DNA of 64,000 bases from Chryseobacterium lactis (GTDB lineage Bacteria; Bacteroidota; Bacteroidia; Flavobacteriales; Weeksellaceae). Of this stretch, positions 26,991 through 36,899 are shown piece by piece (position 1 is the stretch's first letter; every line of letters starts with the position of its first letter). Both the position numbers and the translations under genes were made by a program. Where the stretch lies: NCBI RefSeq assembly GCF_003815875.1, contig NZ_CP033924.1:3224001-3288000 (forward strand), given 5' to 3'. The notes under the pieces were generated by a model that worked only from the letters and a program-made list of their open reading frames with translations, had not been told where the DNA came from and searched no databases.

Positions 26991-27090
26991 AGCCCCGATA
27001 GAAACGGTTACCCCGCAGCATAGGATGGACACTCTTCAGGGTGAAAGTTCGGCGCGAGGAGTAAAAGTGGATAGCGGGAATCAGCTCCTT
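26991..27090 (+). repeat. Dispersed structured element (AGCCCCGAT...GCGGGAATCAGCT), copy 1
   Basis: About 100 nt that begins AGCCCCGATAGAAACGG and ends GGATAGCGGGAATCAGCTCC. AGC/CCCG at the 5' end can pair with CGGG/GCT at the 3' end. A reverse-oriented copy with the same ends and a different middle lies at 47841-47930. I recall similar elements from other flavobacterial genomes. It touches the stop codon of the gene at 27092. Confidence 0.65.
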
Positions 27091-27091
27091 A

Positions 27092-27757
27092 TTATTGTCT
27101 GAACAGATGGATAGCTCTTGCAAACGGATAGAAAGAAAACCATTCCTGAAAATAAAAATACATCAGAACAGCAGTTCCGGCACATAAAATCACTGGAAGG
27201 ATATAGGATTCTGCACGGTAAGGAAGTTTTTTTGGAGTTGCCAAAACGCTGATGACAAGTAAACCCAAAGCACCTACTGCAATGACTCCAATTTCGGGAC
27301 TGTATCTGGAAGTGGTGCCAAAGTCAAAATGGGAAGCCAGAACATATTTTTGAAACATAAAAAAAAGAAAACCAAATGCCAGTGCTAAGAAGCTTGCAAG
27401 GTATTTTTTTAGTTTGACTAAATTAAGGAACAATAAAATAGACCCCGGAATCGGAGAGAAAAAAACGGAACTGACAAAAATAGTCCTTCGAGAATAAAGC
27501 TTAACAGCCTCCGGATCTTCTGTGATATGGTCTTTCCAGACTTCTACCTCTTCTATACGTTTTGCTACCTCTTCTTCTTTTTTATTCTGAATCAATTGCT
27601 GAAGGGCTGTTTTTTCCTGTTCACTGAAAATACGTCCTCTTTCTTCCAGAATTTCAAAAGCAATCTGAACGGCTTCCGGAACAAAGCGGTTGCCTTCTTT
27701 CAAATAGCTCTCTAATTCCTGATTGGAAAGCTTTCTTAAAACATTTTTACTGACCAT
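27092..27757 (-). CDS. Membrane protein of unknown function
   Basis: 221 residues. The N-terminal 90 residues are soluble, helical and charged (SNQELESYLKEGNRFVPEAVQIAFEILEERGR, which looks like a short helical repeat). Four membrane helices between about 92 and 210 follow. No catalytic motif is seen. The stop codon abuts the dispersed element at 26991-27090. It is transcribed in the direction of metG, 64 bp downstream of the metG stop codon, with the metG terminator between them. Confidence 0.75.
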   Translation of the reverse strand: MVSKNVLRKLSNQELESYLKEGNRFVPEAVQIAFEILEERGRIFSEQEKTALQQLIQNKKEEEVAKRIEEVEVWKDHITEDPEAVKLYSRRTIFVSSVFFSPIPGSILLFLNLVKLKKYLASFLALAFGFLFFMFQKYVLASHFDFGTTSRYSPEIGVIAVGALGLLVISVLATPKKLPYRAESYILPVILCAGTAVLMYFYFQEWFSFYPFARAIHLFRQ

Positions 27758-27770
27758 AAGCTGTATATAA

Positions 27771-27799
27771 AAGAAAGGCTGCTTCTAGTGAAACAGCCT
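27771..27799 (-). terminator. metG terminator
   Basis: AGGCTG (27776-27781) pairs with CAGCCT (27794-27799). The minus strand continues TTCTTTTAT. Confidence 0.65.
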
Positions 27800-27821
27800 G
27801 TGATCTTTATAAGGATTTTAA

Positions 27822-29858
27822 TTATCCGATCTCAATCCCGTTTTCAACATTGCTGTCGTCCGGTGTTACGAAAGATAATTTTCCGTCTGGCTTAGTTGTC
27901 AGTAACAACATTCCCTGAGATTCAATTCCTCTGATTTTTCTTGGGGCAAGGTTTAATAAAATCATCACCTGCTTACCAATTACTTCTTCCGGAGTAAAGC
28001 TTTCGGCAATCCCTGAAACCACAGTTCTTACATCTACTCCTGTATCTACAGTCAGTTTTAATAATTTATCTGCTTTTTCTACTTTCTCAGCCTCTACAAT
28101 GGTTGCTGTTCTAAGGTCTATTTTAGTAAAATCATCAAAAGTGATCTCTTCTTTCATTGGGTTCGCGTTAGGGTTTGTCTTTTTATTGTTTTGTTTAGTG
28201 TCTTCTAATTTTTGAATCTGAGCTTCAATTACATTATCTTCAATTTTTGAGAAAAGAAGAAATGCTTCGTTGATTTTGTGACCGGTTTCAATTAAAACAG
28301 ATTGTGTTTCAACTTCGTTCCAGGTTTTCTTTTCAACATTGAACATATTCAATAACTTTTCAGAACTGAAAGGGATAAATGGTTCACATAACTGAGCTAA
28401 TGCTACTGCAATCTGAGCGCCAACAAACAGAGATTGTGCTGCCTTTTCAGGATTATCCTTTATTGTTTTCCAAGGCTCTTCTGTCTGAAGATACTGGTTT
28501 CCAAAACGAGCAAGATTCATCAAGGCCGTTAAAGCGTTTCTGAATTCATAATTTTCAAGGAATCCTGAAATCTCTTTTGCAGCTTTGTTGATTTCCTTTA
28601 ATTCAGGACTATCTACGTCTCCTTGTGGAACAACTCCATCATAATATTTATGAATAAGAACGGCAACTCTGTTGATGAAGTTTCCAAAGATACCTACCAA
28701 TTCAGAATTATTCTTCGTCTGGAAATCCTTCCAAGTAAAGTTATTATCCTTTGTTTCTGGAGCCGAAGAAAGAAGAGCATATCTTAAAACATCCTGTTGA
28801 CCAGGGAAGTCTTGTACATATTCATGAGCCCATACTGCCCAGTTTCTTGACGTTGAAATTTTATCGTTCTCAAGATTCAGGAATTCAAATGCCGGAACAT
28901 TCGCTGGCATAATATAGTCTCCATGCGCTTTCATCATCGCAGGGAAAATAATACAGTGGAATACAATATTATCCTTTCCGATAAAATGTACCAGATCGCT
29001 GTTTTCACTTTGCCAGTAATCTTTCCAGTCTTTTCCGTTTTTCTCAGCCCATTCTTTTGTAAAAGAAATGTACCCGATAGGGGCATCAAACCATACATAA
29101 AGAACTTTTCCTTCTGCATTCGGAAGTGGAACAGGAACTCCCCAGTTCAGGTCTCTGGTCATGGCCCTTGGCTTTAAACCATCATTTAACCATGATTTAA
29201 CCTGTCCGTAAACGTTGGGTTTCCAGTCATCTTTATGGCCTTCAATGATCCATTCATTTAAAAAGTCCTCATACTCATTTAAAGGAAGATACCAGTTTTT
29301 TGTTTCTTTTAAAATAGGAACATTTCCACTTAGCATTGATTTCGGATTGATCAGTTCTGACGGCGAAAGGGTAGAACCACACTTTTCACATTGATCTCCG
29401 TAAGCATTTTCATTGCCACAATTCGGGCAGGTTCCTACAATATAACGGTCAGCAAGGAATTCTCCTGCCTGCTCATCAAAATATTGTTCAGAAATTTCTT
29501 CTGTGAATTTCCCTTTTTCATATAAAACCTTGAAAAAATCCTGACTGGTTTCATAATGTTTTTTGGAAGTTGTTCTCGAATATTCATCAAATGAAATCCC
29601 AAGATCTGAAAAGGATTTCTTAATGATCTCGTGGTATTTGTCAACGATATCCTGTGGAGTTACTCCTTCCTTTTTAGCTCTTATGGTAATAGGAATCCCA
29701 TGCTCATCTGAACCACAGATAAACGCTACATCTTTTCCTAATCTTCTCTGAAATCTTGCGTAAACATCCGCAGGAATATAAACACCTGCCAAATGCCCTA
29801 TATGAACCGGCCCGTTTGCATAAGGCAAAGCTGCCGTAATCATCTTTCTGTTTGACAT
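27822..29858 (-). CDS. metG: Methionyl-tRNA synthetase
   Basis: Charges tRNA-Met. The 678-residue product has the HIGH motif at 19-22 (VHIGH), a zinc-knuckle insert [18 protein letters not shown] near residue 143, and a KISTS version of the KMSKS loop. A C-terminal EMAP/Trbp111-like tRNA-binding domain (about 575-678, [25 protein letters not shown]) is present. This is the full-length, dimeric type. A -7 box lies 20 nt upstream of the ATG. It is divergent from the sus-like locus. Confidence 0.97.
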   Translation of the reverse strand: MSNRKMITAALPYANGPVHIGHLAGVYIPADVYARFQRRLGKDVAFICGSDEHGIPITIRAKKEGVTPQDIVDKYHEIIKKSFSDLGISFDEYSRTTSKKHYETSQDFFKVLYEKGKFTEEISEQYFDEQAGEFLADRYIVGTCPNCGNENAYGDQCEKCGSTLSPSELINPKSMLSGNVPILKETKNWYLPLNEYEDFLNEWIIEGHKDDWKPNVYGQVKSWLNDGLKPRAMTRDLNWGVPVPLPNAEGKVLYVWFDAPIGYISFTKEWAEKNGKDWKDYWQSENSDLVHFIGKDNIVFHCIIFPAMMKAHGDYIMPANVPAFEFLNLENDKISTSRNWAVWAHEYVQDFPGQQDVLRYALLSSAPETKDNNFTWKDFQTKNNSELVGIFGNFINRVAVLIHKYYDGVVPQGDVDSPELKEINKAAKEISGFLENYEFRNALTALMNLARFGNQYLQTEEPWKTIKDNPEKAAQSLFVGAQIAVALAQLCEPFIPFSSEKLLNMFNVEKKTWNEVETQSVLIETGHKINEAFLLFSKIEDNVIEAQIQKLEDTKQNNKKTNPNANPMKEEITFDDFTKIDLRTATIVEAEKVEKADKLLKLTVDTGVDVRTVVSGIAESFTPEEVIGKQVMILLNLAPRKIRGIESQGMLLLTTKPDGKLSFVTPDDSNVENGIEIG

Positions 29859-29878
29859 TTATAGTAAAGTTTTAACTG

Positions 29879-29886
29879 CAAAGATA
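29879..29886 (-). promoter_or_regulatory. -7 box of metG
   Basis: The minus strand reads TATCTTTG followed by CAGTT, 20 nt ahead of the metG ATG. Confidence 0.5.
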
Positions 29887-29965
29887 AGGATTATCTGTTG
29901 AATACCGCTATTTGTGGACTTATTATGATAGTTAGTGAATTTTACGGGCTTGAATATGAAATAAA

Positions 29966-29983
29966 GTTAAACAAATGTTTAAC
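29966..29983. promoter_or_regulatory. Perfect 7-4-7 palindrome in the susC upstream region
   Basis: GTTAAAC, AAAT, GTTTAAC. The symmetry and position (about 210 bp before susC, 108 bp before metG) suit a repressor or activator site. No regulator is encoded nearby, and no second copy was found ahead of the GH13 gene. Confidence 0.35.
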
Positions 29984-30193
29984 AAATTATTAAAACGTAA
30001 GATAATATTATGCAAAGCATACTATCGAATAAATTATTGGACTTTAAAGAACTAACCTATTTTCGTTTCGTAATATACAGAATTTTAACTTAAATTATAT
30101 TAAAATTATGATAATTCTATTTTTTTTATAAATTGCGACACAGGCTTTATGCCAAAATAATGTACAAAACGAAACTATATTAAAAATAAGATT

Positions 30194-32953
30194 GTGAAGA
30201 ATTTTACAACGATATTAAAAGTGGCGCCCGCTTTTTTATTGGCCAGTACAATAATGCATGCGCAGACAACAGACTCTGTCACCAAAGAAAAGAAGATCGA
30301 AGAAGTTGTATTGATCGGGTACGGGAAACAGAAAAAATCTGACCTTACCGGTTCCATAACTTCTGTAACGGCTAAAGACTTCAATGGAGGGGCAACTTCT
30401 GCCGGACAATTGATCCAGGGTAAAACACCCGGGGTACAGATTACCAACAACAGTGGAGCTCCGGGATCCGGAACAAAAATCAGAATCAGAGGAACATCGT
30501 CTTTGGGTGGAGAAAACTCTCCATTGATTGTTATTGATGGAGTGCCTCAGGATTTTGTAGGTGTAAATGGTGTTTCTGACCCATTATCATTAATTAACCC
30601 TAATGATATTGAAACATTTGATATCCTGAAAGATGCTTCCGCAACAGCAATCTACGGTAACAGAGCTTCTAACGGGGTAATTTTGATTACTACCAAAAAA
30701 GGGAGTGCCGGAAGATTTAAGGTTAACTTCTCAACAGTGACTTCACTTTCAACAAAAATGGGCAATGTCGATGTTTTAAATGCTGATGAATTCAGACAAT
30801 TTGTAAACACCTATGCTCCGGACAGTTATAAAACTAAATTGGGAAATGCCAATACCAACTGGCAGGATGTTATTTATCAAACAGCGTGGGGAACGGATAA
30901 TAATGTGGCCTTCTCAGGAGGTATTAAAGCATTACCTTACCGTTTATCAATCGGATATAACGAACAGAATGGTATTGTAAGATCAAATTCATTCCGAAGA
31001 ACTTCTGTAGGTTTGAATTTGAATCCTAAATTCTTTGATAACCATTTATCAGTTAATGTAAATGCAAAAGGAACTTTCACCGACAATAGATTTGTCGATC
31101 CGGGAGTGATAAAAGCGGCTACCTACTTTGATCCTACACAGCCTGTATATTCAGGAAATTCTAAATATGGAGGGTATTATGAATGGCTGGATGGCAATTC
31201 TCCAAACGGATATAATGTGAATGCCAGTTCAAATCCGATGGGAATGATCGATGGTCTTCGCGATGTTTCTTCTGTAACCAGAGGGTTAGGAAATATTCAG
31301 TTAGACTATAAATTTCACTTTCTTCCTGATTTGCATTTTAATGTAAACGCAGGATATGATTATACCAAAAGTGAGGGGCATAAAGTAAAAGATGGCAGAT
31401 ATAGAATAGGTTACGAAGATAAAGGAAGTGAGAACTTCTATTCGATGGAAAAGAAAAATAAGTTGTTGGAAACTTATTTTAATTATACTAAAAATATTTC
31501 CGCCATTAATACCGGAGTAGATCTTACAGCCGGATATTCTTATCAGGATTTTAACATCATCATTCCCGGTGCTCTTACGAACAGAGGAATTGGTAATAAT
31601 ACCAAAGATGTGGATTTTGAAAGCCGAAATACATTGATCTCTTTCTATGGTAGAGCGATTTTTACCATTGCTAACAAATACATCATTTCAGGATCTATCC
31701 GTAGAGACGGTTCTTCCAGATTCTATAACCTGACCAGAGATAACGTATGGGGTGTATTCCCGGGGCTATCTTTAGCCTGGAAATTAAATGAAGAAAATTT
31801 CATTAAAAATATTTCAGCGATCAGTACTTTGAAACTGAGAGCCGGATGGGGTAAAACCGGGCAACAGGAATTGCCAGCACTTGGTGTCAATGGTAACAAA
31901 CCGAATAATTATCCTGCACTGGGGGCTTATAACCCAAGTAATCCCGGAGCTTATTATCAGTTTGGAAATGAATATTATTATATGTTCCGCCCTGCTAATT
32001 TCAATCCAAATCTTACGTGGGAAACTACCGTTACCAAAAACATTGGGTTAGATTTTGGTTTTGCTAAAAACAGAGTAACGGGATCTATTGACCTTTTCAG
32101 AAAAGATACCAAAGATTTGTTGGTGTTTGCAGATGAACCGGCTGGAGGTTTAAGCAACGCAAGCTGGCAGAATATCGGAGATATGAAGAATGAAGGGATT
32201 GAAGGAAGCATCACTGTGATACCAGTTAAAAATGAAAATACAACCTGGGAAGTCAACTTTAATGCAACTCACTATAAGCCAGTCGTTACAAAATTGAAAG
32301 ACAGAGGAGGAGAATCCTTTAATATGGAAGTAGGAGGAATTGAAGGAGGTTCAGGAAACAGAATTCAGGCACATGCTGTAGGATATGCTCCTAATTCATT
32401 CTGGGTATATCAACAGGCATATGACGCAAGTGGAAACCCGATCAGTGGAGGGTATGTAGACAGAAACGGAGATGGGGTCATCAATACAAAAGATATGTAT
32501 TATTACAAATCGACTACTCCTGACGCTATTCTAGGTTTTTCAACCAAATTATCTCACAAAAACTGGGATTTTGCATTAAGTGCAAGAGCAGTATTAGGTA
32601 ATTATGTTTATAATAATGCAGCATCCAATAGTTCTTTAAAGTCTGCTTCTACCAACGAATATTTACAGAACGTATTTTCATCAGCTGCTGATTATAAGTT
32701 CTCCGATTTCCAGTACAGATCAGATATTTATGTAGAAAACGCATCGTTTTTCAGATTGGATAATATCAATATCGGATATAATTTCGGGGAAGTTTTCTCA
32801 AAAGGAAGTAATCTGAAAGTATATGGTATGGCACAGAATGTTTTTGTGATCTCAAAATATTCAGGCTTAGATCCTGAAGTATATGGCGGAATAGACAACG
32901 GATATTATCAGATGCCTAAAATTTATTCTATAGGCTTTAACTTTCAATTTTAA
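30194..32953 (+). CDS. susC: SusC/RagA family TonB-linked outer-membrane transporter
   Basis: Imports oligosaccharides (probably starch-derived) across the outer membrane with its SusD partner. 919 residues starting with GTG. A signal peptide ends at MHAQ. The TonB-box region EEVVLIGYGKQKKSDLTGSI is characteristic of SusC proteins, followed by the plug domain (about 45-160, with VIDGVPQDF and DILKDASATAIYGNRASNGVIL). The β-barrel ends YSIGFNFQF. The carboxypeptidase-regulatory-like domain that often precedes the plug is absent. susD starts 12 bp after the stop. Confidence 0.95.
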   Translation: MKNFTTILKVAPAFLLASTIMHAQTTDSVTKEKKIEEVVLIGYGKQKKSDLTGSITSVTAKDFNGGATSAGQLIQGKTPGVQITNNSGAPGSGTKIRIRGTSSLGGENSPLIVIDGVPQDFVGVNGVSDPLSLINPNDIETFDILKDASATAIYGNRASNGVILITTKKGSAGRFKVNFSTVTSLSTKMGNVDVLNADEFRQFVNTYAPDSYKTKLGNANTNWQDVIYQTAWGTDNNVAFSGGIKALPYRLSIGYNEQNGIVRSNSFRRTSVGLNLNPKFFDNHLSVNVNAKGTFTDNRFVDPGVIKAATYFDPTQPVYSGNSKYGGYYEWLDGNSPNGYNVNASSNPMGMIDGLRDVSSVTRGLGNIQLDYKFHFLPDLHFNVNAGYDYTKSEGHKVKDGRYRIGYEDKGSENFYSMEKKNKLLETYFNYTKNISAINTGVDLTAGYSYQDFNIIIPGALTNRGIGNNTKDVDFESRNTLISFYGRAIFTIANKYIISGSIRRDGSSRFYNLTRDNVWGVFPGLSLAWKLNEENFIKNISAISTLKLRAGWGKTGQQELPALGVNGNKPNNYPALGAYNPSNPGAYYQFGNEYYYMFRPANFNPNLTWETTVTKNIGLDFGFAKNRVTGSIDLFRKDTKDLLVFADEPAGGLSNASWQNIGDMKNEGIEGSITVIPVKNENTTWEVNFNATHYKPVVTKLKDRGGESFNMEVGGIEGGSGNRIQAHAVGYAPNSFWVYQQAYDASGNPISGGYVDRNGDGVINTKDMYYYKSTTPDAILGFSTKLSHKNWDFALSARAVLGNYVYNNAASNSSLKSASTNEYLQNVFSSAADYKFSDFQYRSDIYVENASFFRLDNINIGYNFGEVFSKGSNLKVYGMAQNVFVISKYSGLDPEVYGGIDNGYYQMPKIYSIGFNFQF

Positions 32954-32964
32954 ATAAAAGTAAG

Positions 32965-34569
32965 ATGAGATTTAATAAAATTAGACTTAAAAATATAGTA
33001 TTACCAATTTCTGCTGCATTTTTGCTAACAACAGCAGCTTCCTGTTTAAAGGATCTTGAAAGAGAACCGATAACAGATCAGATTGGAAACAATATATATA
33101 AGGATTTTGCCAATTATAAGAATGTTTTGGCAAAACTGTACGGTGGTCTTGCCATGGGCGGACAGATCAGCGGTGACGGAGATCAGCCGGATAGTGATAT
33201 TAACGGGATCAATGGAGGGTTTTCTCAATACACCAGATTGATGTATACCCTTAATGTACTAACTACAGATGAAGCCGTAATCGGCTGGAATGATGGAAAC
33301 CTCCATACCATACACAAAATGACATGGGATGCTTCCAACGAATTCATTGCAGCAACGTATTACAGAATATACACGGAAATAGCTTATTGTAATGAGTTTT
33401 TAAGAAATGTTACGGATGAAAAGCTAGGTACAAACAATATTACCGGAGATAACCTTACTCAGGCAAAATTAATGAGAGCGGAAGCCCGTTTCTTAAGAGC
33501 TCAATCGTATGTTCATGCGTTGGATATGTTTGGAAATGTTCCTTTTGTAGACGAGACTTATATTCCGGGAACACCGAACCCGCCAAGCAGAATTGAAAGA
33601 AAGGATTTGTTTAAATATATTGAAACTGAACTTTTAGCAATCGAAGGTGAATTAAAAGATTCCCGAACAAACGAATACGGAAGAGCAGATAAAGCCGCTG
33701 CGTGGGCTTTGCTGGCAAGATTATATTTAAATGCTGAAGTCTATACGGGAACCCAGAGAAATACAGATTGTATCACGTATTGTAACAAAGTCATCGGAGC
33801 CGGATATTCTTTAAAACCAAAATATGAAGATCTGTTTTTAGCAGATAATAATGTCAGCAATTCTGAACAGATTTTAAGTGTAAACTTTGACGGAATTAAT
33901 ACACAAACCAACGGTGGTACTACTTATTTGGTACACGCGGCTGTTGGTGGAGAAATGAAAGCTGCCGATTACGGAATCAACGGTGGTTGGTCCGGTTTGA
34001 GAACTACAAAATCATTTGTAGGTTTATTCCCGGCTGATGGAAGTGACAAAAGAGGTAGATTTTTTACCACAAAACAAAATCTGGAAATTAATGATCTTGC
34101 TTCTTTCAACGATGGATATGCCTTTATCAAATATAAAAATATTAAAAGTAACGGTTCTCCCGGTGCTCATAATAACTGGGTAGAAGCTGATATTCCTTTA
34201 TATCGTTTGGGTGATATTTACCTGATGTATGCAGAAGCTGTGCTAAGAGGCGGAAGCGGAGGTAGCCAGGCTACGGCTATTGAATATGTCAATAAGCTGA
34301 GAGAGCGTGCTTACGGAAACACCAGCGGTAATGTAACTTCTATTAACCTTGATTTTATCTTAGACGAAAGAGCAAGAGAATTATCCTGGGAAATGACAAG
34401 AAGATCAGATCTTATCAGGTTCGGAAAGTATACTACAGGTGCCTATGTATGGCCATGGAAAGGGAATGTAAAAGAAGGAAAAGCAGTAGATAGCTACAGA
34501 AACCTTTTCCCGATTCCGGTAAGAGATCTTATTGCAAATCCTAACCTGATCCAAAACCCTGGATACTAA
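32965..34569 (+). CDS. susD: SusD/RagB family nutrient-binding outer-membrane lipoprotein
   Basis: Surface lipoprotein that caps SusC and binds glycan. 534 residues. The lipobox is TTAASC (Cys27). It has TPR-like helices and the usual late motif LGDIYLMYAEAVLRGG. The C-terminal DERARELSWEMTRRSDLIRFGKY followed by LFPIPVRDLIANPNLIQNPGY is the SusD/RagB signature. It forms an operon with susC. A strong hairpin 26 bp after the stop separates it from the GH97 gene. Confidence 0.96.
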   Translation: MRFNKIRLKNIVLPISAAFLLTTAASCLKDLEREPITDQIGNNIYKDFANYKNVLAKLYGGLAMGGQISGDGDQPDSDINGINGGFSQYTRLMYTLNVLTTDEAVIGWNDGNLHTIHKMTWDASNEFIAATYYRIYTEIAYCNEFLRNVTDEKLGTNNITGDNLTQAKLMRAEARFLRAQSYVHALDMFGNVPFVDETYIPGTPNPPSRIERKDLFKYIETELLAIEGELKDSRTNEYGRADKAAAWALLARLYLNAEVYTGTQRNTDCITYCNKVIGAGYSLKPKYEDLFLADNNVSNSEQILSVNFDGINTQTNGGTTYLVHAAVGGEMKAADYGINGGWSGLRTTKSFVGLFPADGSDKRGRFFTTKQNLEINDLASFNDGYAFIKYKNIKSNGSPGAHNNWVEADIPLYRLGDIYLMYAEAVLRGGSGGSQATAIEYVNKLRERAYGNTSGNVTSINLDFILDERARELSWEMTRRSDLIRFGKYTTGAYVWPWKGNVKEGKAVDSYRNLFPIPVRDLIANPNLIQNPGY

Positions 34570-34594
34570 TAAAATACAGAATATATAAAGAGTG

Positions 34595-34625
34595 AAACGC
34601 TGCTCTTGGCAGCGTTTTATTTTAC
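34595..34625 (+). terminator. Terminator or attenuator between susD and GH97
   Basis: AAACGCTGC (34595-34603) pairs perfectly with GCAGCGTTT (34609-34617) around TCTTG, followed by TATTTTAC. The GH97 ATG is only about 22 nt further on with no new promoter seen, so partial read-through may set the GH97 level. Confidence 0.75.
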
Positions 34626-34646
34626 TAAAGTTAATAAATAGTCATT

Positions 34647-36803
34647 ATGAAGAAAATTACAGTTGGAGCTCTTTTGCTCTCAATGATGTTTGTAGGCGTA
34701 AAAGCACAATCTTTAAAATCTCCGGATGGGAAATTTGAAATGAGTTTCCAGTTAAAAGAAGGAGTACCTTACTATAACCTTAAATACAACGGGGCAGTAG
34801 TGGTTGAAGATTCTAAATTAGGATTAAGATTATTTAAAGACACAGCCGTAAAGTTTGCTTCCGAAATAGCAAAACCGGAAGATGCAAAATTCGATTTGAA
34901 TAATGGTTTTGCAAAGGTTGATGAAAAAAGAGATTCCAAAAACGAAACATGGCAGCCGGTTTTAGGAGAAAAGAAAAACTATATCAACAACTACAATGAA
35001 CTGGCAGTGACGCTGAATCAGGCTTCTACAGAAAGAAGTATTGTAGTAAAATTCAGATTGTTTAATGATGGACTGGGATTCAGGTATGAGTTCCCCCAAC
35101 AGAAAAATCTGAACTATTTTGTGATCAGAGAAGAAGACTCAGAAATTGATTTTCCGACCGATATGAAAGCCTGGTGGATAGTGGCAGATTACGATTCTCA
35201 GGAATATCAGTATCAGGAAACAAAAGTTTCTGAAATTCCTGCAAAATGGGATAAAGCGTTCGATGCCAATGCCTCTCAGACTTTGGTGAAAAATGCTGTT
35301 CAGTCTCCGTTGATGCTTAAAAAAGAAGGAAAAAATCCTCTATATATCAACGTTGCTGAAGCTGCAGTATTAGATTACCCGGCTTCTCATCTTGAAGTAG
35401 ACGCGCAGAATTTTAAATTCAAAACGCATTTAACAGCGGACAGACAAGGAGCGAAAGGATATATTCAAACCCCATCAGTAACCCCTTGGAGAACCATCAT
35501 CGTAGCGCCGAAAGCAGAAGAGGTGATGGATTCAAAAATGATTTTTAACCTTAATGAACCTACAAAATACACGGATACGTCTTACATTCATCCAACAAAA
35601 TATATGGGTGTTTGGTGGGAAATGATCATCGGGAAATCACAGTGGGCGTATTCTACGGCAGAAAACGTTCACCTGGGAAAAACTGATTTTACAAAACTGA
35701 CTCCCAACGGTAAACACGCTGCCAATAATACAAAGGTGAAAGAATATATCGATTTCGCAGCAGAAAACGGATTTCAGGGTCTGTTGATCGAAGGCTGGAA
35801 TATTGGCTGGGAAGACTGGTTCGGGCATTCTAAAGAATATGTTTTTGATTTCATTACCCCTTACCCGGATTTTGATATCAAAATGTTAAATGATTACGCT
35901 CATTCAAAAGGAATTAAGCTTATCATGCACCATGAAACATCCGGTTCAGCAACGAACTATGAAAGATGGGCAGATAAAGCATTCCAGACCATGAATAAAT
36001 ATGGTTACGATGCGGTAAAAACAGGATATGTAGGAGATATTATCCCAAGAGGAGAGCATCATTATTCTCAATGGACTATCAATCATTATTACAGAATAGC
36101 TGAAAAGGCCAACGATTATAAAATCATGGTTAATTCTCACGAATCTGTACGTCCTACAGGAGAAAGCCGTACCTATCCGAACTACATCTCTGCTGAAGCA
36201 GCCCGTGGTACAGAATATGAAGCGTTTGGAGGGAATAAACCGGATCATCAGACCGTTCTTCCGTTTACAAGATGGATGGGAGGTTCAATGGATTATACGC
36301 CGGGGATTTTCCAGACTAAGTTAGATTATTATTTCCCTGGAGATAATCGTTTTGTAAAAACTACCCTGGCAAAACAGTTGGCATTATATGTAACGATGTA
36401 TATGCCTCTTCAGATGGCAGCAGACCTTCCTGAAAACTACAAAAAGCATATGGATGCTTTCCAGTTTATCAAAGATGTTGCGGCAGATTGGGATGATACG
36501 AAGATCTTATCGGCAGAACCCGGAGATTATGTGATCACTGCCAGAAAAGCAAAAGGTACTGAAAACTGGTTTGTAGGAGGTATTACCGATGAAAACAAAC
36601 GTGAATACAGTGTAGATTTCTCATTTCTTGATAAAGGAAAGAAATATGAGGCAACAATCTATGAAGATGGAAAAGATGCAGATTATATTGATAATCCTCA
36701 AAGCTATAACATCTACAAAAAAGAGATTACGAGCAAGTCAAAAATTAACTTTAAAATGGTAAGAAGTGGCGGTTTCGCGGTTTCTATAAAACCTGTAAAG
36801 TAA
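34647..36803 (+). CDS. susB: Glycoside hydrolase family 97 α-glucosidase (SusB-like)
   Basis: Periplasmic enzyme that releases glucose from malto-oligosaccharides. 718 residues. The signal peptide ends VGVKAQ. The GH97 N-terminal β-sandwich is about 22-275, the (β/α)8 barrel about 280-590, and a C-terminal β-domain follows. LIMHHETSG, VNSHESVRP and ARGTEYEAFGGN carry glutamates at positions corresponding to the calcium ligands and acid/base residues of the inverting SusB subgroup. This suggests inverting α-glucosidase rather than retaining α-galactosidase. The motif assignment is from memory. Confidence 0.92.
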   Translation: MKKITVGALLLSMMFVGVKAQSLKSPDGKFEMSFQLKEGVPYYNLKYNGAVVVEDSKLGLRLFKDTAVKFASEIAKPEDAKFDLNNGFAKVDEKRDSKNETWQPVLGEKKNYINNYNELAVTLNQASTERSIVVKFRLFNDGLGFRYEFPQQKNLNYFVIREEDSEIDFPTDMKAWWIVADYDSQEYQYQETKVSEIPAKWDKAFDANASQTLVKNAVQSPLMLKKEGKNPLYINVAEAAVLDYPASHLEVDAQNFKFKTHLTADRQGAKGYIQTPSVTPWRTIIVAPKAEEVMDSKMIFNLNEPTKYTDTSYIHPTKYMGVWWEMIIGKSQWAYSTAENVHLGKTDFTKLTPNGKHAANNTKVKEYIDFAAENGFQGLLIEGWNIGWEDWFGHSKEYVFDFITPYPDFDIKMLNDYAHSKGIKLIMHHETSGSATNYERWADKAFQTMNKYGYDAVKTGYVGDIIPRGEHHYSQWTINHYYRIAEKANDYKIMVNSHESVRPTGESRTYPNYISAEAARGTEYEAFGGNKPDHQTVLPFTRWMGGSMDYTPGIFQTKLDYYFPGDNRFVKTTLAKQLALYVTMYMPLQMAADLPENYKKHMDAFQFIKDVAADWDDTKILSAEPGDYVITARKAKGTENWFVGGITDENKREYSVDFSFLDKGKKYEATIYEDGKDADYIDNPQSYNIYKKEITSKSKINFKMVRSGGFAVSIKPVK

Positions 36804-36824
36804 TTTGAAAATAACACTAAGGTA

Positions 36825-36862
36825 CCCCGGTTCATTGTTTCAATGGCCGGGGCTATCTTTTT
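36825..36862 (+). terminator. GH97 gene terminator
   Basis: CCCCGG (36825-36830) pairs with CCGGGG (36847-36852), with an inner CATTG/CAATG stem, then CTATCTTTTT. Confidence 0.8.
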
Positions 36863-36899
36863 AATGGAATAAAGATGTTTCCTTATTCGTCAATTGATT

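Larger units (their letters stand above)
29859..30193. other. Divergent regulatory region between metG and susC
   Basis: 335 bp without ORFs. It holds the metG -7 box near 29879 and the palindrome at 29966-29983. The susC leader occupies the right part, but I could not assign a clear susC promoter. Confidence 0.55.
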
